47,851 nt of DNA from JAMCRM01 sp041685075 (GTDB lineage: Bacteria > Acidobacteriota > Terriglobia > Bryobacterales > Bryobacteraceae). Shown one piece after another: positions 15,231-23,578 of this stretch; position 1 is the stretch's first letter, and each line of letters begins with the position of its first letter. The DNA is taken from positions 1 through 47,851 of the forward strand of contig JAWLGN010000005.1 of NCBI GenBank assembly GCA_041685075.1. The letters run 5' to 3'. A program made the position numbers and the translations under genes. The notes under the pieces were generated by a model. The model did not search any database, was not told the origin of the DNA, and was given only the letters and a program-made list of their open reading frames with translations.

Positions 15231-16961
15231 CTAGGGCAGCAACAGCACGCGTGCGGAGCGCGGCGGCAGCGACAGGGTGCGCCCAGCGACCGCCTCTCCC
15301 GTCCAGAAGTCGCGCGCGCCGCTGCCCCGCAGAGCGTGGCGGGTGGGTCCATCGCCCCAATTCAACAGATAAAGCAGCCGGCCTTCCGCGTGTACCGCCT
15401 CGCCGCGCTCGAGGGCGGCGTCGAACACGCTGTCGCGCGCCGGTTGTGCGGCAAGCTTCCTCAGCCGCGCGAGTTGCTCTGTACCCAGGCGCGGCAGATC
15501 GTCGCTGCTCATCACCAGCCCCCCAGCGGCGTGCAGCACCGCGAGGTGGAAGTCCAGTTCGTTGGCCGTCAGCGCGCCCGCGAATTGCGTCGTGTCCGGA
15601 TCGTTCCACCACAGCCGGCCGTTTTGCCACAGCCTCGCCAGGTTCTCGCGCGAGGTGGAGCGGACAAGCTTCCACGTGGGCGAGATGTCGTTGGAGGAGC
15701 GCGAACCGTGGATCAGCCCCAGCGAAGGCCACATGGGATGATTGCAGCCCAGCAGAAACGCTGCGCCCGCGCCGCGCCCGATGGCCTCCATCCCGCGGCG
15801 GTAAGCCTCCACGCGGGTGGCCCTGGGGTCGTGAAAACGGCCGCCGTGCATGGCGCCCCAGAAGTTGGCGTCCAGCTTGAAATACGTCACTCCCCAATCC
15901 CGGTGCAGCCTGCCGAGCAGCTCTTCGAAATACTCCCGCACTTCGGGATGCGTGCCGTCGAGCGCGAACCACGGCGGGCGCTTCCAGCCGCCGTAGGTGA
16001 CCCGATCGGCGGGAAGCGGGGCGCCGTCGCCGTCGCGAATGAACCAGGACGGCTGCCGCGCCAGAATGCGCGATTGCCGCTCGGCGATGAACGGCGCCAG
16101 CCATAGCCCCGGCTCCAGCCCCATGTCGCGCACGCGCAGCAGTGTGTCCCGTACGCTGCCGCCGAAGGTGGCGGAGGGAATTTCCCAGTCGCCCAGCCGG
16201 TCCATGTAGCCGCCGTCGATCTGGATGTAGCGCAGCCAGGGAGCGCGCTCGCGCGCCGCACGCGCGTTGGCCAGCACGCCCCCGGCATTCACTTTATCCG
16301 CGAATGCCACCCAGGAACACCATCCGCGCGGCGGAACTTCGGGTAGGTCGATGGAATGATTCGCCCGCACCAGGCGCGCGAACTGCCGCAGCAACTCGTT
16401 GTGCCGCGGGCCCTCCAGCACCACGAAGTCCTCGAGCGGCCACGTTTCGCCGGGTTCTATGGCGAGCCCTTCGAGGTCGCAGGCCACCTCGATGCGCCCC
16501 GGCCTCAAGTGAAAGCGGCCGACAAAGCGCCGCGACGAGGCGAAGCCGAGCAGGATGTGATGGCCCTCCGCGGGCGAGAGCAGCAGCACGTTGTAAACCG
16601 TCGCGGCGCCCTCCGGCTCGGCGATGCGGTAGTGTACCGCGTCCCGGTAGGCGCCCAGGTCGGCGGGCTCAGCCAGCGTGCCGCCGGTCTGGCTGAGCAT
16701 TTGAAAGCCCTCGCCGTACAGCGCCGTCCCCGGGGGCAAACCATGGCGCCACTCGAACAGCACGATCTCGCGTTCCCGCACGGGTGCGGCGGAGCGGTTG
16801 GTGAGACGCAGCTTGCACACCGCGCCGCTCCAACGGCGGTCGAGCTCGAGTCCTTGCGCCAGCCGCGGTTCGCTGCGGTTCAGTTCGCGGTGCACGCCGC
16901 CCCCCGCGGCGGCCGCCAACGCCAGCCCGAATTCGCGCCGGTTCATCTTCATGGGTTTCAT
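15231..16961 (-). CDS. GH36/GH27-like alpha-galactosidase, Tat signal
   Basis: A 576-residue glycoside hydrolase of the melibiase clan. An N-terminal beta-sandwich (about 30-205) is followed by a TIM barrel with GWCSW (213-217), YIQIDGGYMDRLGDWE (about 245-260), YFKLDANFWG with the presumed nucleophile D364, and RSSNDISPTW with the presumed acid/base D425. A short C-terminal beta domain ends the chain. The N-terminus MNRREFGLALAAAA is Tat-like. The ATG overlaps the stop codon of the sigma-factor gene (ATGA), so translation is probably coupled. Family assignment to GH36 rather than a near relative such as GH27 or GH31 is likely but not certain; removal of alpha-galactosyl residues is the expected reaction. 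Confidence 0.82.
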   Translation of the reverse strand: MKPMKMNRREFGLALAAAAGGGVHRELNRSEPRLAQGLELDRRWSGAVCKLRLTNRSAAPVREREIVLFEWRHGLPPGTALYGEGFQMLSQTGGTLAEPADLGAYRDAVHYRIAEPEGAATVYNVLLLSPAEGHHILLGFASSRRFVGRFHLRPGRIEVACDLEGLAIEPGETWPLEDFVVLEGPRHNELLRQFARLVRANHSIDLPEVPPRGWCSWVAFADKVNAGGVLANARAARERAPWLRYIQIDGGYMDRLGDWEIPSATFGGSVRDTLLRVRDMGLEPGLWLAPFIAERQSRILARQPSWFIRDGDGAPLPADRVTYGGWKRPPWFALDGTHPEVREYFEELLGRLHRDWGVTYFKLDANFWGAMHGGRFHDPRATRVEAYRRGMEAIGRGAGAAFLLGCNHPMWPSLGLIHGSRSSNDISPTWKLVRSTSRENLARLWQNGRLWWNDPDTTQFAGALTANELDFHLAVLHAAGGLVMSSDDLPRLGTEQLARLRKLAAQPARDSVFDAALERGEAVHAEGRLLYLLNWGDGPTRHALRGSGARDFWTGEAVAGRTLSLPPRSARVLLLP

Positions 16962-17521
16962 GTATTGACGGCCTGCCGCAGTTTGCCGATGCCGCGCTCC
17001 ATGTAGTTGGAAACCGACGAGATTCGGATGCCCAGCCTCTGGGCGATCTCGCGGTAGAGCAGGCCCTCGGCGCGCAGCTCGATGCACCGCTGTTCCTGCG
17101 GCGAAAGGTGCTGCAACGCCTCGCGCAGGCGCTGCCTGGTGCTCTCCTCGAGGGGCGAAGGCTTGGGCGCTGTGCCGGAGTAACGCGCCGGATCCTCCAG
17201 CGGAGAGAGCCTGGCGTCGTCGCGGCGCCGGTTGAGCGCCAGATTGTGGGCTGCGCGGAACAGCCACGCCTTGGCGTTGTGAATGGGCCGCCCCTCCCGC
17301 AGTTCCTGAAGGTAACGCAGAAAGGCCTCCTGGGTCACATCTTCGGCGCCGGCCGGATCGTGCATGATGGTGCGCACGTAACTGCGGACCAGTTCGCAGT
17401 AGCGCGCGAAAGCGTTCACGACCTCGCGCTCGGCAGTGGCGGAATTCGCGTCGGCAACCGACGTGATGCTAACGGCCGGAAAGCGCCATGCCGGAATTGG
17501 TTCACCGTTCACGTTCAACAC
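16958..17521 (-). CDS. ECF RNA polymerase sigma factor
   Basis: A 187-residue extracytoplasmic-function sigma factor. Region 2 includes AEDVTQEAFLRYLQEL and NAKAWLFRAAHNLALNRRRD, which bind core enzyme and the -10 element. Region 4 is LSPQEQRCIELRAEGLLYREIAQRLGI followed by SVSNYMERGIGKLRQAV, the helix-turn-helix for the -35 element. The GTG at 17521 was chosen because GGGAGAGGA lies just upstream and the length then suits the family; the frame stays open to 17722, but that start would overlap the divergent sulfatase. No anti-sigma gene is adjacent: the next gene is the GH36-like enzyme, joined by an ATGA overlap. A direct link between sigma activity and glycan use is inferred. Confidence 0.85.
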   Translation of the reverse strand: MLNVNGEPIPAWRFPAVSITSVADANSATAEREVVNAFARYCELVRSYVRTIMHDPAGAEDVTQEAFLRYLQELREGRPIHNAKAWLFRAAHNLALNRRRDDARLSPLEDPARYSGTAPKPSPLEESTRQRLREALQHLSPQEQRCIELRAEGLLYREIAQRLGIRISSVSNYMERGIGKLRQAVNT

Positions 17522-17603
17522 GCTGGCTCCTCTCCCGTCGGCGAAGGGCACGGGGGGATGCCGGCGCCGGGCGCCCCCTGCCTCTCCCGAACGAAGCACG
17601 CCA

Positions 17604-17632
17604 ATTCTCTCATACTGTATCGCCACAGTCAA
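17604..17632 (-). promoter_or_regulatory. Possible promoter of sigma-GH36 operon
   Basis: On the minus strand TTGACT (17627-17632) and GAGAAT (17604-17609) are 17 bases apart, a moderate sigma-70 match. The -35 part is overlapped by the LacI-type palindrome at 17626-17641, which would suit repression. Confidence 0.35.
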
Positions 17633-17641
17633 CGCTAACTG
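17626..17641. promoter_or_regulatory. LacI-type operator-like palindrome 1
   Basis: CAGTCAACGCTAACTG matches its own reverse complement at 12 of 16 positions and shares CGCTAACTG with the site before the GH95 gene. It lies between the divergent sigma factor and sulfatase genes. A centrally placed CG within a palindrome is typical of LacI-family operators, and a LacI regulator is encoded at 30452-31480. Confidence 0.35.
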
Positions 17642-17715
17642 TAGCGCACAAGATGGATTCTGTGTTTGTCGGAAAAGCCGCCCGCGCCGGGTGTCTTGCC
17701 CATAGGGGGAGGAGT

Positions 17716-19512
17716 ATGCCAATCGACGTGTCGCGCAGAGATTTCGTCGCTTCGGCGGTTTCGGCGGCTGCGCTGCGCCGCCCCGCAGCGCGGAAACCCA
17801 ACGTGGTGCTGCTGCTGACCGACGACCAGGGATACGGCGACCTGTCCTGCCACGGCAATCCGGTGCTGCGGACGCCGCACCTCGACCGCCTGCACGGCGA
17901 GTCCGTGCGGTTCGCGAATTTTCACGTGAGCCCCAGTTGCGCGCCCACGCGCTCGGCGCTGATGACCGGGCGATACGCCAATGCTACCGGCGTGTGGCAC
18001 ACGGTAAACGGCCGCAGCCTGCTCGATCCCGAGGAAGTGACCATGGCGGATTGCTTCCGCGCGAGTGGCTACCGCACCGGCATCTTCGGTAAGTGGCACC
18101 TCGGCGACAGCTACCCGTGCCGCCCCGAGGACCGTGGCTTCGACGAGGTGCTGGTACACGGCGGCGGCGGCGTCCACCAGACGCCGGATTACTTCGGCAA
18201 CGACTACTTCGACGATACCTACCGGCACAACGGGACGTGGGAGAAGTTCAAGGGCTTCTGCTCCGATGTGTGGTTTTCTCAGGCCATGCAATTCATGGAG
18301 CGGTCGCAGTCGGCGGGGCATCCGTTCTTCTGCTATCTGGCGACTAACGCCCCGCACTCACCGTTCTGGGCGCCGGAGGAATACGAACGGCAGTACCGCG
18401 GGCTGAAGGGAGTCCGCGAGCCGGGCTACTTCGGGATGATCAAGAACATCGACGACAACGTCGCCCGGTTGATGAAGTTCCTTCGCAGCCGCGGGCTCGG
18501 TCACGACACGATACTCCTGTACATGACCGACAATGGCGGGGAGAACGTAGGGGCAGAGGTTCACAATGCCGGCATGCGTGGATGGAAGATCAGTCCTTAC
18601 GAGGGTGGCCACCGGGTGCCGTTGTTCGTGCGCTGGCCCGGGGGGAACCTGGGGCGGCCGCGCGATGTCGACCGCCTGACGGCGCACATCGACGTGCTGC
18701 CGACGTTGATCGACCTCTGCGGGCTGCGGCGGCCCGGCGGCCCGGAGATGCACGGCCGGTCGTTGCGCCCGCTGCTCGAATCGGAGCGGCCGCGGTGGGC
18801 CGACCGGGTGATCGTGACCGATTCGCAGCGCAGTGAGCAGCTCATCAAGTGGAAGAGCGCCGCCGTGATGACCGAACAGTGGCGGCTCAACACCGATGTC
18901 CGCAAGGGTGAGCTCGCTCCCATGGAGTTGTACGACATCCGGAAGGACCCGGGCCAGCGGTACGACCTCGCCGCGGAGCACCCGGAGGTGGTCGAGCGGC
19001 TGCGGCGGGAGTACGAGAAGTGGTGGGCGCTGTCCTCGGGGCGGGCCGATGATTTCGTGCACATCACGGTGGGATCGGACCGGGAAAACCCCGTCACCAT
19101 CACGGGGCACGACTGGCACAGCCTGGGAGGCGGAGTGCCGTGGGAGCAGGGCCATATCCGGCGGGGGATCCGCGCCAACGGATTCTGGGCGTTGGAGGTT
19201 GCCATGGCCGGCAGGTACCGTTTCGAGATCCGCCGCTGGCCGAAGGAGGTCAACCTGCCGATCAACGCGTTGTACAAGGATTCGGAGTTCAATCGCGACC
19301 GGAATCCCGTCAACGCCATCCATGCAGTGAAGGCGCGGCTGAACATCGGCTCGTTCGACCAGACGCAGCCGGTGCGGGCCGAAGACCTGGGCATCGCGTC
19401 CGAGATGCAGCTTCCGGCCGGCCGCACGCGGCTCCAGACCTGGTTTTACGACGCGGACGGCACCGAACGCGGCGCGTACTACGTCTACGCACGCAGGTTG
19501 GAGCAGGCATGA
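17716..19512 (+). CDS. Sulfatase (family S1) with C-terminal extra domain, Tat signal
   Basis: A 598-residue arylsulfatase-type enzyme. CAPTR (75-79) in SPSCAPTRSALMTGRYA is the formylglycine signature. LLTDDQGYGD, FGKWHLGD, NAPHSPFW and YMTDNGGENVG supply the usual metal and sulfate ligands. After about residue 450 an extra beta-rich region (VTITGHDWHSLGGG to YYVYARRLEQA) follows the sulfatase fold, an addition seen in some environmental arylsulfatases. A Tat motif, SRRDFVASAVSAAAL, lies at 6-20. A GGGGGAGGAG ribosome-binding site precedes the ATG. Its stop overlaps the start of the next sulfatase, so the two are coupled. It should release sulfate from a glycan outside the cytoplasm. Confidence 0.9.
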   Translation: MPIDVSRRDFVASAVSAAALRRPAARKPNVVLLLTDDQGYGDLSCHGNPVLRTPHLDRLHGESVRFANFHVSPSCAPTRSALMTGRYANATGVWHTVNGRSLLDPEEVTMADCFRASGYRTGIFGKWHLGDSYPCRPEDRGFDEVLVHGGGGVHQTPDYFGNDYFDDTYRHNGTWEKFKGFCSDVWFSQAMQFMERSQSAGHPFFCYLATNAPHSPFWAPEEYERQYRGLKGVREPGYFGMIKNIDDNVARLMKFLRSRGLGHDTILLYMTDNGGENVGAEVHNAGMRGWKISPYEGGHRVPLFVRWPGGNLGRPRDVDRLTAHIDVLPTLIDLCGLRRPGGPEMHGRSLRPLLESERPRWADRVIVTDSQRSEQLIKWKSAAVMTEQWRLNTDVRKGELAPMELYDIRKDPGQRYDLAAEHPEVVERLRREYEKWWALSSGRADDFVHITVGSDRENPVTITGHDWHSLGGGVPWEQGHIRRGIRANGFWALEVAMAGRYRFEIRRWPKEVNLPINALYKDSEFNRDRNPVNAIHAVKARLNIGSFDQTQPVRAEDLGIASEMQLPAGRTRLQTWFYDADGTERGAYYVYARRLEQA

Positions 19513-21014
19513 CACGGCGGGGATTTCTGGGGGCGGCGGCCGCCGGCCCGCTGACGAGCGCGCCGCGCGCCGCCCAACGGCCGAATATCGTTTTCCTCCT
19601 GACGGACGACCATTCCTTCAGGGCCCTGGGGTCGATGGGCAACTCCCACATCCAGACGCCCAACCTGGACCGGCTTTCCGCCGAAGGTCAGACCTTCGAC
19701 CGGCACTACGTCAATACGGCTATCTGCATGGCCAGCCGCGCGACCATCATGACCGGCATGTACGAGTACAAGACGGGGTGCAACTTCACCCACGGCTCGC
19801 TCTCGGCGGACCGCTTTCGGCGTTCCTACCCGGTGCTGCTGCGGGAGGCGGGATACCGCACGGGCTTTGCCGGGAAGTTCGGTTTCCCGGTGACGCCGGA
19901 GATGACCAGGGATTCCAGGGATCACCTGTGGGAGCGTATGCCGGTGAAGGAGTTCGACTGGTGGCGCGGCTGGGCGGGGCAGGGAAGCTATCGCACCGCC
20001 GAGAACGAATACCTGGCCAAGTTCGCAAAGCAGTATCCGCACTCGACGCGCGCGCTGGGAGCGGCGGCACAGGAGTTCATCCGGGAGTCGGCGCAGGGAG
20101 ACCGGCCCTTCTGCCTCTCCATCAGTTTCAAGGCCCCGCACAAGCCGATGACGCCGGACCCGGAGTTCGCGCACGTGTATGAAGGCGTGCGATTCCCGCT
20201 GCCGCCGAACTACGGTCCCGCGGGCGCCGGGCACCTTCCCAAGCAGGCCCTGACCAGCCGCGAGTACCACGACCGCTTCGAGTGGTACCCGGAGCGGACC
20301 TACCAGAAGTCGCTGCGGACCTACTACCAGCAGATCTACGGGGTGGACCATGCGGTGGGGAAGATCCGTGAGGAGCTGGAAGCGCAGGGTGTGGCGGACA
20401 ACACGGTGGTGATCTTCACCTCCGACAACGGGTTTTTCTGCGGCTCGCACTTCTTCCAGGGCAAGGCCCTGCCGTACGAGGAAAGCGCGCGCGCGCCGCT
20501 GATCATCCACGATCCGCGGCAGCCGGCGGCGCGCCGGGGCGCGCGGTGCGCGAGCCTGACGGGGAGCATCGATCTCGCCCCCACGATGCTGGCGCTGGCG
20601 GGAGTGGAAGTGCCGGAAAACATGGACGGCCGCAGCCTGACGGGCCTGATGGAGCGGCCCACGGCGGAGTTGCACGAATCCCTGGCGCTGATCCAGTTCT
20701 GGCCGTGGTTTTCGCATCACTCCGAAGCGTTTTCGGTGGTCAGCGGGCGCTACAAGTACATCTACTGGTTTTACGCCGGAGAGACGTGGACGCCGGCCGA
20801 GGAACTCTACGATCTCGAAAGGGATCCGTACGAGATGCGCAACGTGATCGCCTCGCCGGAATACCGGGAAGCCGCAGAACGGATGCGCGCCGTCTATGAC
20901 CGCCATCACAGCCACCTGAGGGCGCATTGCGTCGACGGGAACGGGTATCCGCGCTACATCGAGTGGGCCGACCGGAACCTGGACCCGCGGCGGAAGAACT
21001 TCCGCGCGCGCTAG
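19509..21014 (+). CDS. Divergent sulfatase with CMASR signature, Tat signal
   Basis: A 501-residue sulfatase-fold protein. The signature is CMASR (73-77), with Ala where most sulfatases have Pro. The radical-SAM maturases (anSME) are known to accept C-x-A-x-R, so activation is still possible. FLLTDDHSF and FTSDNGFFCGSHFFQGK supply metal and sulfate ligands, and SFKAPHKPMTPD keeps a conserved histidine. The GKWH block reads GKFG, so its histidine is missing. A Tat signal, MTRRGFLGAAAA, opens the protein. It starts on an ATGA overlap with the previous sulfatase. Substrate specificity is probably unlike its neighbour's; reduced activity cannot be excluded. Confidence 0.85.
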   Translation: MTRRGFLGAAAAGPLTSAPRAAQRPNIVFLLTDDHSFRALGSMGNSHIQTPNLDRLSAEGQTFDRHYVNTAICMASRATIMTGMYEYKTGCNFTHGSLSADRFRRSYPVLLREAGYRTGFAGKFGFPVTPEMTRDSRDHLWERMPVKEFDWWRGWAGQGSYRTAENEYLAKFAKQYPHSTRALGAAAQEFIRESAQGDRPFCLSISFKAPHKPMTPDPEFAHVYEGVRFPLPPNYGPAGAGHLPKQALTSREYHDRFEWYPERTYQKSLRTYYQQIYGVDHAVGKIREELEAQGVADNTVVIFTSDNGFFCGSHFFQGKALPYEESARAPLIIHDPRQPAARRGARCASLTGSIDLAPTMLALAGVEVPENMDGRSLTGLMERPTAELHESLALIQFWPWFSHHSEAFSVVSGRYKYIYWFYAGETWTPAEELYDLERDPYEMRNVIASPEYREAAERMRAVYDRHHSHLRAHCVDGNGYPRYIEWADRNLDPRRKNFRAR

Positions 21015-21027
21015 AGCGGAGGGCGCC

Positions 21028-21047
21028 GCGGCCGGGGGCCGGGCCGC
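21028..21047 (+). terminator. Weak hairpin after sulfatase pair
   Basis: GCGGCC and GGCCGC form a 6-bp stem around an 8-base loop, 14 bases after the sulfatase stop; a T-run (TTTTTC) follows only about 20 bases later. It may end or attenuate transcription before GH95. In such G+C-rich DNA chance pairing is common. Confidence 0.25.
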
Positions 21048-21078
21048 CTGCGAAAGCGAAATGCCGTTTTTCTGTCGG

Positions 21079-21092
21079 AATTAGCGCTAACT
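21079..21092. promoter_or_regulatory. LacI-type operator-like palindrome 2
   Basis: A perfect palindrome TTAGCGCTAA (21081-21090), extended to AATTAGCGCTAACT with 12 of 14 symmetrical positions, lies 31 bases before the GH95 ATG. Its right half with flank, CGCTAACTG, is repeated in the sigma/sulfatase gap. It has the form of a LacI/GalR-family operator; the LacI gene at 30452 is the obvious candidate binder. Confidence 0.45.
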
Positions 21093-21121
21093 GAAGTGTC
21101 TTAAGGGTACTGAGGTTAGGA

Positions 21122-23578
21122 ATGACAGCAAAACGCCGGATCCTCCCATTGATCGTTTGGGCGGCGGCGGCCGGCGCCGCTCCTGCTCCGCCTTCCGAGC
21201 CGCTCTCGTTGTGGTACACGGCTCCGGCGACGCGGTGGCTGGAAGCCCTGCCGGTGGGCAACGGCCGGCTGGGCGCCATGGTGTACGGCGGCGCGGGCCT
21301 GGAGCGGATCCACTTCAACGAGCACACCCTGTGGAGCGGCGAGCCCCACGACTACTCGCATCCCGGCGCGGCGGGGTATTTGCAGCAGTTGCGCGAAATG
21401 CTCTATGCGGGCAGGCAACGGGAGGCCCAAAAACTGGCCATGGAACGCTTCATGAGCGTGCCCCTGCACCAGAAGGCCTACCAGGCGTTCGGCGACCTGA
21501 TCCTGCTGTTTCCCGGCATCGATGAGGCGCAGCACATTACCAACTACCGGCGCGATCTCAACCTGGATACGGGGGTGGCGGGGGTTTCGTTCGGCGTCCA
21601 CAAGGTGAACTACCGCCGCGAGGTGCTGGCCAGCTTTCCCGACCAGGCGATCGCTATCCGGTTGACGGCCGACCAGCCCGGCAAGATCGACTGCGCGGTG
21701 CTGTTCCGTAGCGGGCATCGCACTGCATCTACGAGGGCCGTGAAGCCGGGCGAGCTGGCCTACCAGGGGCGCGTGGAAGACGGGGCCATCCGGTTCGAGG
21801 CGCGCGCGGTGGCCATCGCCGAGGGCGGCACGATGAAGACCGACGACTCGGCGATCGTCATCCGGGGCGCGGACGCGGTGACCATCTATCTGGCCGGAGC
21901 GACGAACTTCAAGAGCTTCCAGGACGTCTCCGCCGATCCGGCGGCGCGCAACGACGCCGTGCTGGCCGCGCTGCGGGGGAAGCCATTCGAGGCGGTACGG
22001 CAGGCGAGCGTGGCGGATCACCAGCGGCTGTTCCGGCGCGTGCGCCTCGAATTGGGCCCCGACCGGGGGCCCTCGACCCTGACCACCAACGAGCGGCTGG
22101 CCCGCTTCGCCGGCTCTAACGACTTGGGGATGGTGGCGCTGCTGTTCCAGTACGGGCGCTACCTGCTGATCGCCTCCAGCCGGGAGGGCGGGCAGCCGGC
22201 CAACCTGCAGGGCATCTGGAACAACCAGAACGATCCGCCGTGGGAGTCCAAGTACACCACCAACATCAACGCGGAGATGAACTACTGGCCCGCGGAGCCG
22301 GCCAACCTGGCCGAGTGCGTGGCGCCCCTGATCGCGGCGATGAAGGAACTGGCGATCAGCGGCGAGCGGACCGCCAGGACGCACTACAACGCCCGGGGCT
22401 GGGTGCTGCACCACAACTTCGACCTGTGGCGGGGGACGGCGCCCATCAACAACTCCAACCACGGGATCTGGCCCACCGGCGGCGCCTGGCTCTGCCAGCA
22501 CCTGTGGGACCACTACCTGTTCGGCGGCGACGTGGAGTACCTGCGCTCCACGGCCTATCCGCTGATGCGTTCGGCGGCGCTGTTCTTCGTGGACTACCTG
22601 GTGGAGGACCCGCGGCGGCCGGACAAGTGGCTCATCAGCGGGCCGAGCAACTCGCCGGAGCAGGGCGGGCTGGTGATGGGGCCGACCATGGACCACCAGA
22701 TTATCCGCGATCTGTTCACGAACGTGATTGCGGCCTCGCGGATTCTGAAGACCGACGCCGCGCTGCGCAGCCGTTTGGAGGAGATGCGCGCCCGCATCGC
22801 CCCCAACCAGGTCGGGCGCCACGGCCAGATGCAGGAATGGCTGGAGGACATAGACCGGCCGGAGAACAAACACCGCCACCTGTCGCACCTCTGGGGGCTG
22901 CACCCGGGAAGCGAGATCACGCCGTACGGTACGCCGGAGCTGTTCCGGGCGGCGCGCCGGTCGCTGGAGATGCGCGGCGACGCGGCCACCGGCTGGTCGA
23001 TGGGCTGGAAGGTCAACCTGTGGGCCCGCATGCTGGACGGTGACCACGCCTACCTGATCCTGAAGAACCTGATCCGCCCGATGCCGGAGCGCGGCGATGG
23101 GCGGGGCGGCCTCTACCCGAACCTGTTCGACGCCCACCCGCCGTTCCAGATCGACGGCAATTTCGGTGCGACCGCGGGGGTGGCGGAAATGCTGCTGCAA
23201 AGCCACGATCCGCACCGCAAACCGGTCGGCGACAGCGCCATCCAGGAGGGCCGGGAAGGCTTCCTGCACCTGCTGCCGGCGCTGCCGCGGGAGTGGCAGG
23301 AAGGCAGCGTCTCGGGGCTGCGGGCGCGGGGCGGCTTCGAGGTCGATTTAACCTGGCGCGGCGGCAAACTGGCCGGCGCGCGTATCCGCTCCCTGGCGGG
23401 CAAGACGATGACGGTCCGCTATGCGGGCAAACAGGTGCGTGTTGCCACGGTTGCGGGCAACACATACCGGCTGGGCCCGGGACTCGAGGTGCTTCCGGCA
23501 AACGGCGACCAGGGAACCGCTCCCGAGGCCGCGCAAGTGTTGGCACATGGTCAACAAGGCAAAGAGAGAAGGCTATGA
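21122..23578 (+). CDS. GH95-like alpha-L-fucosidase
   Basis: An 818-residue glycoside hydrolase with the layout of family GH95. The N-terminal domain carries ALPVGNGRLGAMVYGG and ERIHFNEHTLWSGEP (43-75). The helical barrel has TNINAEMNYWPAEPANLAE, with N381 and N383 matching the residues that position water in GH95; SGPSNSPEQGG with presumed acid E513; and PPFQIDGNFGATAG with D678. Family members remove alpha-1,2-linked L-fucose by inversion; some prefer L-galactose. The N-terminus has a hydrophobic stretch ending AGAAPAPP, suggesting export. The stop overlaps the ATG of the TonB receptor (ATGA), so enzyme and transporter should be made together. Confidence 0.9.
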   Translation: MTAKRRILPLIVWAAAAGAAPAPPSEPLSLWYTAPATRWLEALPVGNGRLGAMVYGGAGLERIHFNEHTLWSGEPHDYSHPGAAGYLQQLREMLYAGRQREAQKLAMERFMSVPLHQKAYQAFGDLILLFPGIDEAQHITNYRRDLNLDTGVAGVSFGVHKVNYRREVLASFPDQAIAIRLTADQPGKIDCAVLFRSGHRTASTRAVKPGELAYQGRVEDGAIRFEARAVAIAEGGTMKTDDSAIVIRGADAVTIYLAGATNFKSFQDVSADPAARNDAVLAALRGKPFEAVRQASVADHQRLFRRVRLELGPDRGPSTLTTNERLARFAGSNDLGMVALLFQYGRYLLIASSREGGQPANLQGIWNNQNDPPWESKYTTNINAEMNYWPAEPANLAECVAPLIAAMKELAISGERTARTHYNARGWVLHHNFDLWRGTAPINNSNHGIWPTGGAWLCQHLWDHYLFGGDVEYLRSTAYPLMRSAALFFVDYLVEDPRRPDKWLISGPSNSPEQGGLVMGPTMDHQIIRDLFTNVIAASRILKTDAALRSRLEEMRARIAPNQVGRHGQMQEWLEDIDRPENKHRHLSHLWGLHPGSEITPYGTPELFRAARRSLEMRGDAATGWSMGWKVNLWARMLDGDHAYLILKNLIRPMPERGDGRGGLYPNLFDAHPPFQIDGNFGATAGVAEMLLQSHDPHRKPVGDSAIQEGREGFLHLLPALPREWQEGSVSGLRARGGFEVDLTWRGGKLAGARIRSLAGKTMTVRYAGKQVRVATVAGNTYRLGPGLEVLPANGDQGTAPEAAQVLAHGQQGKERRL

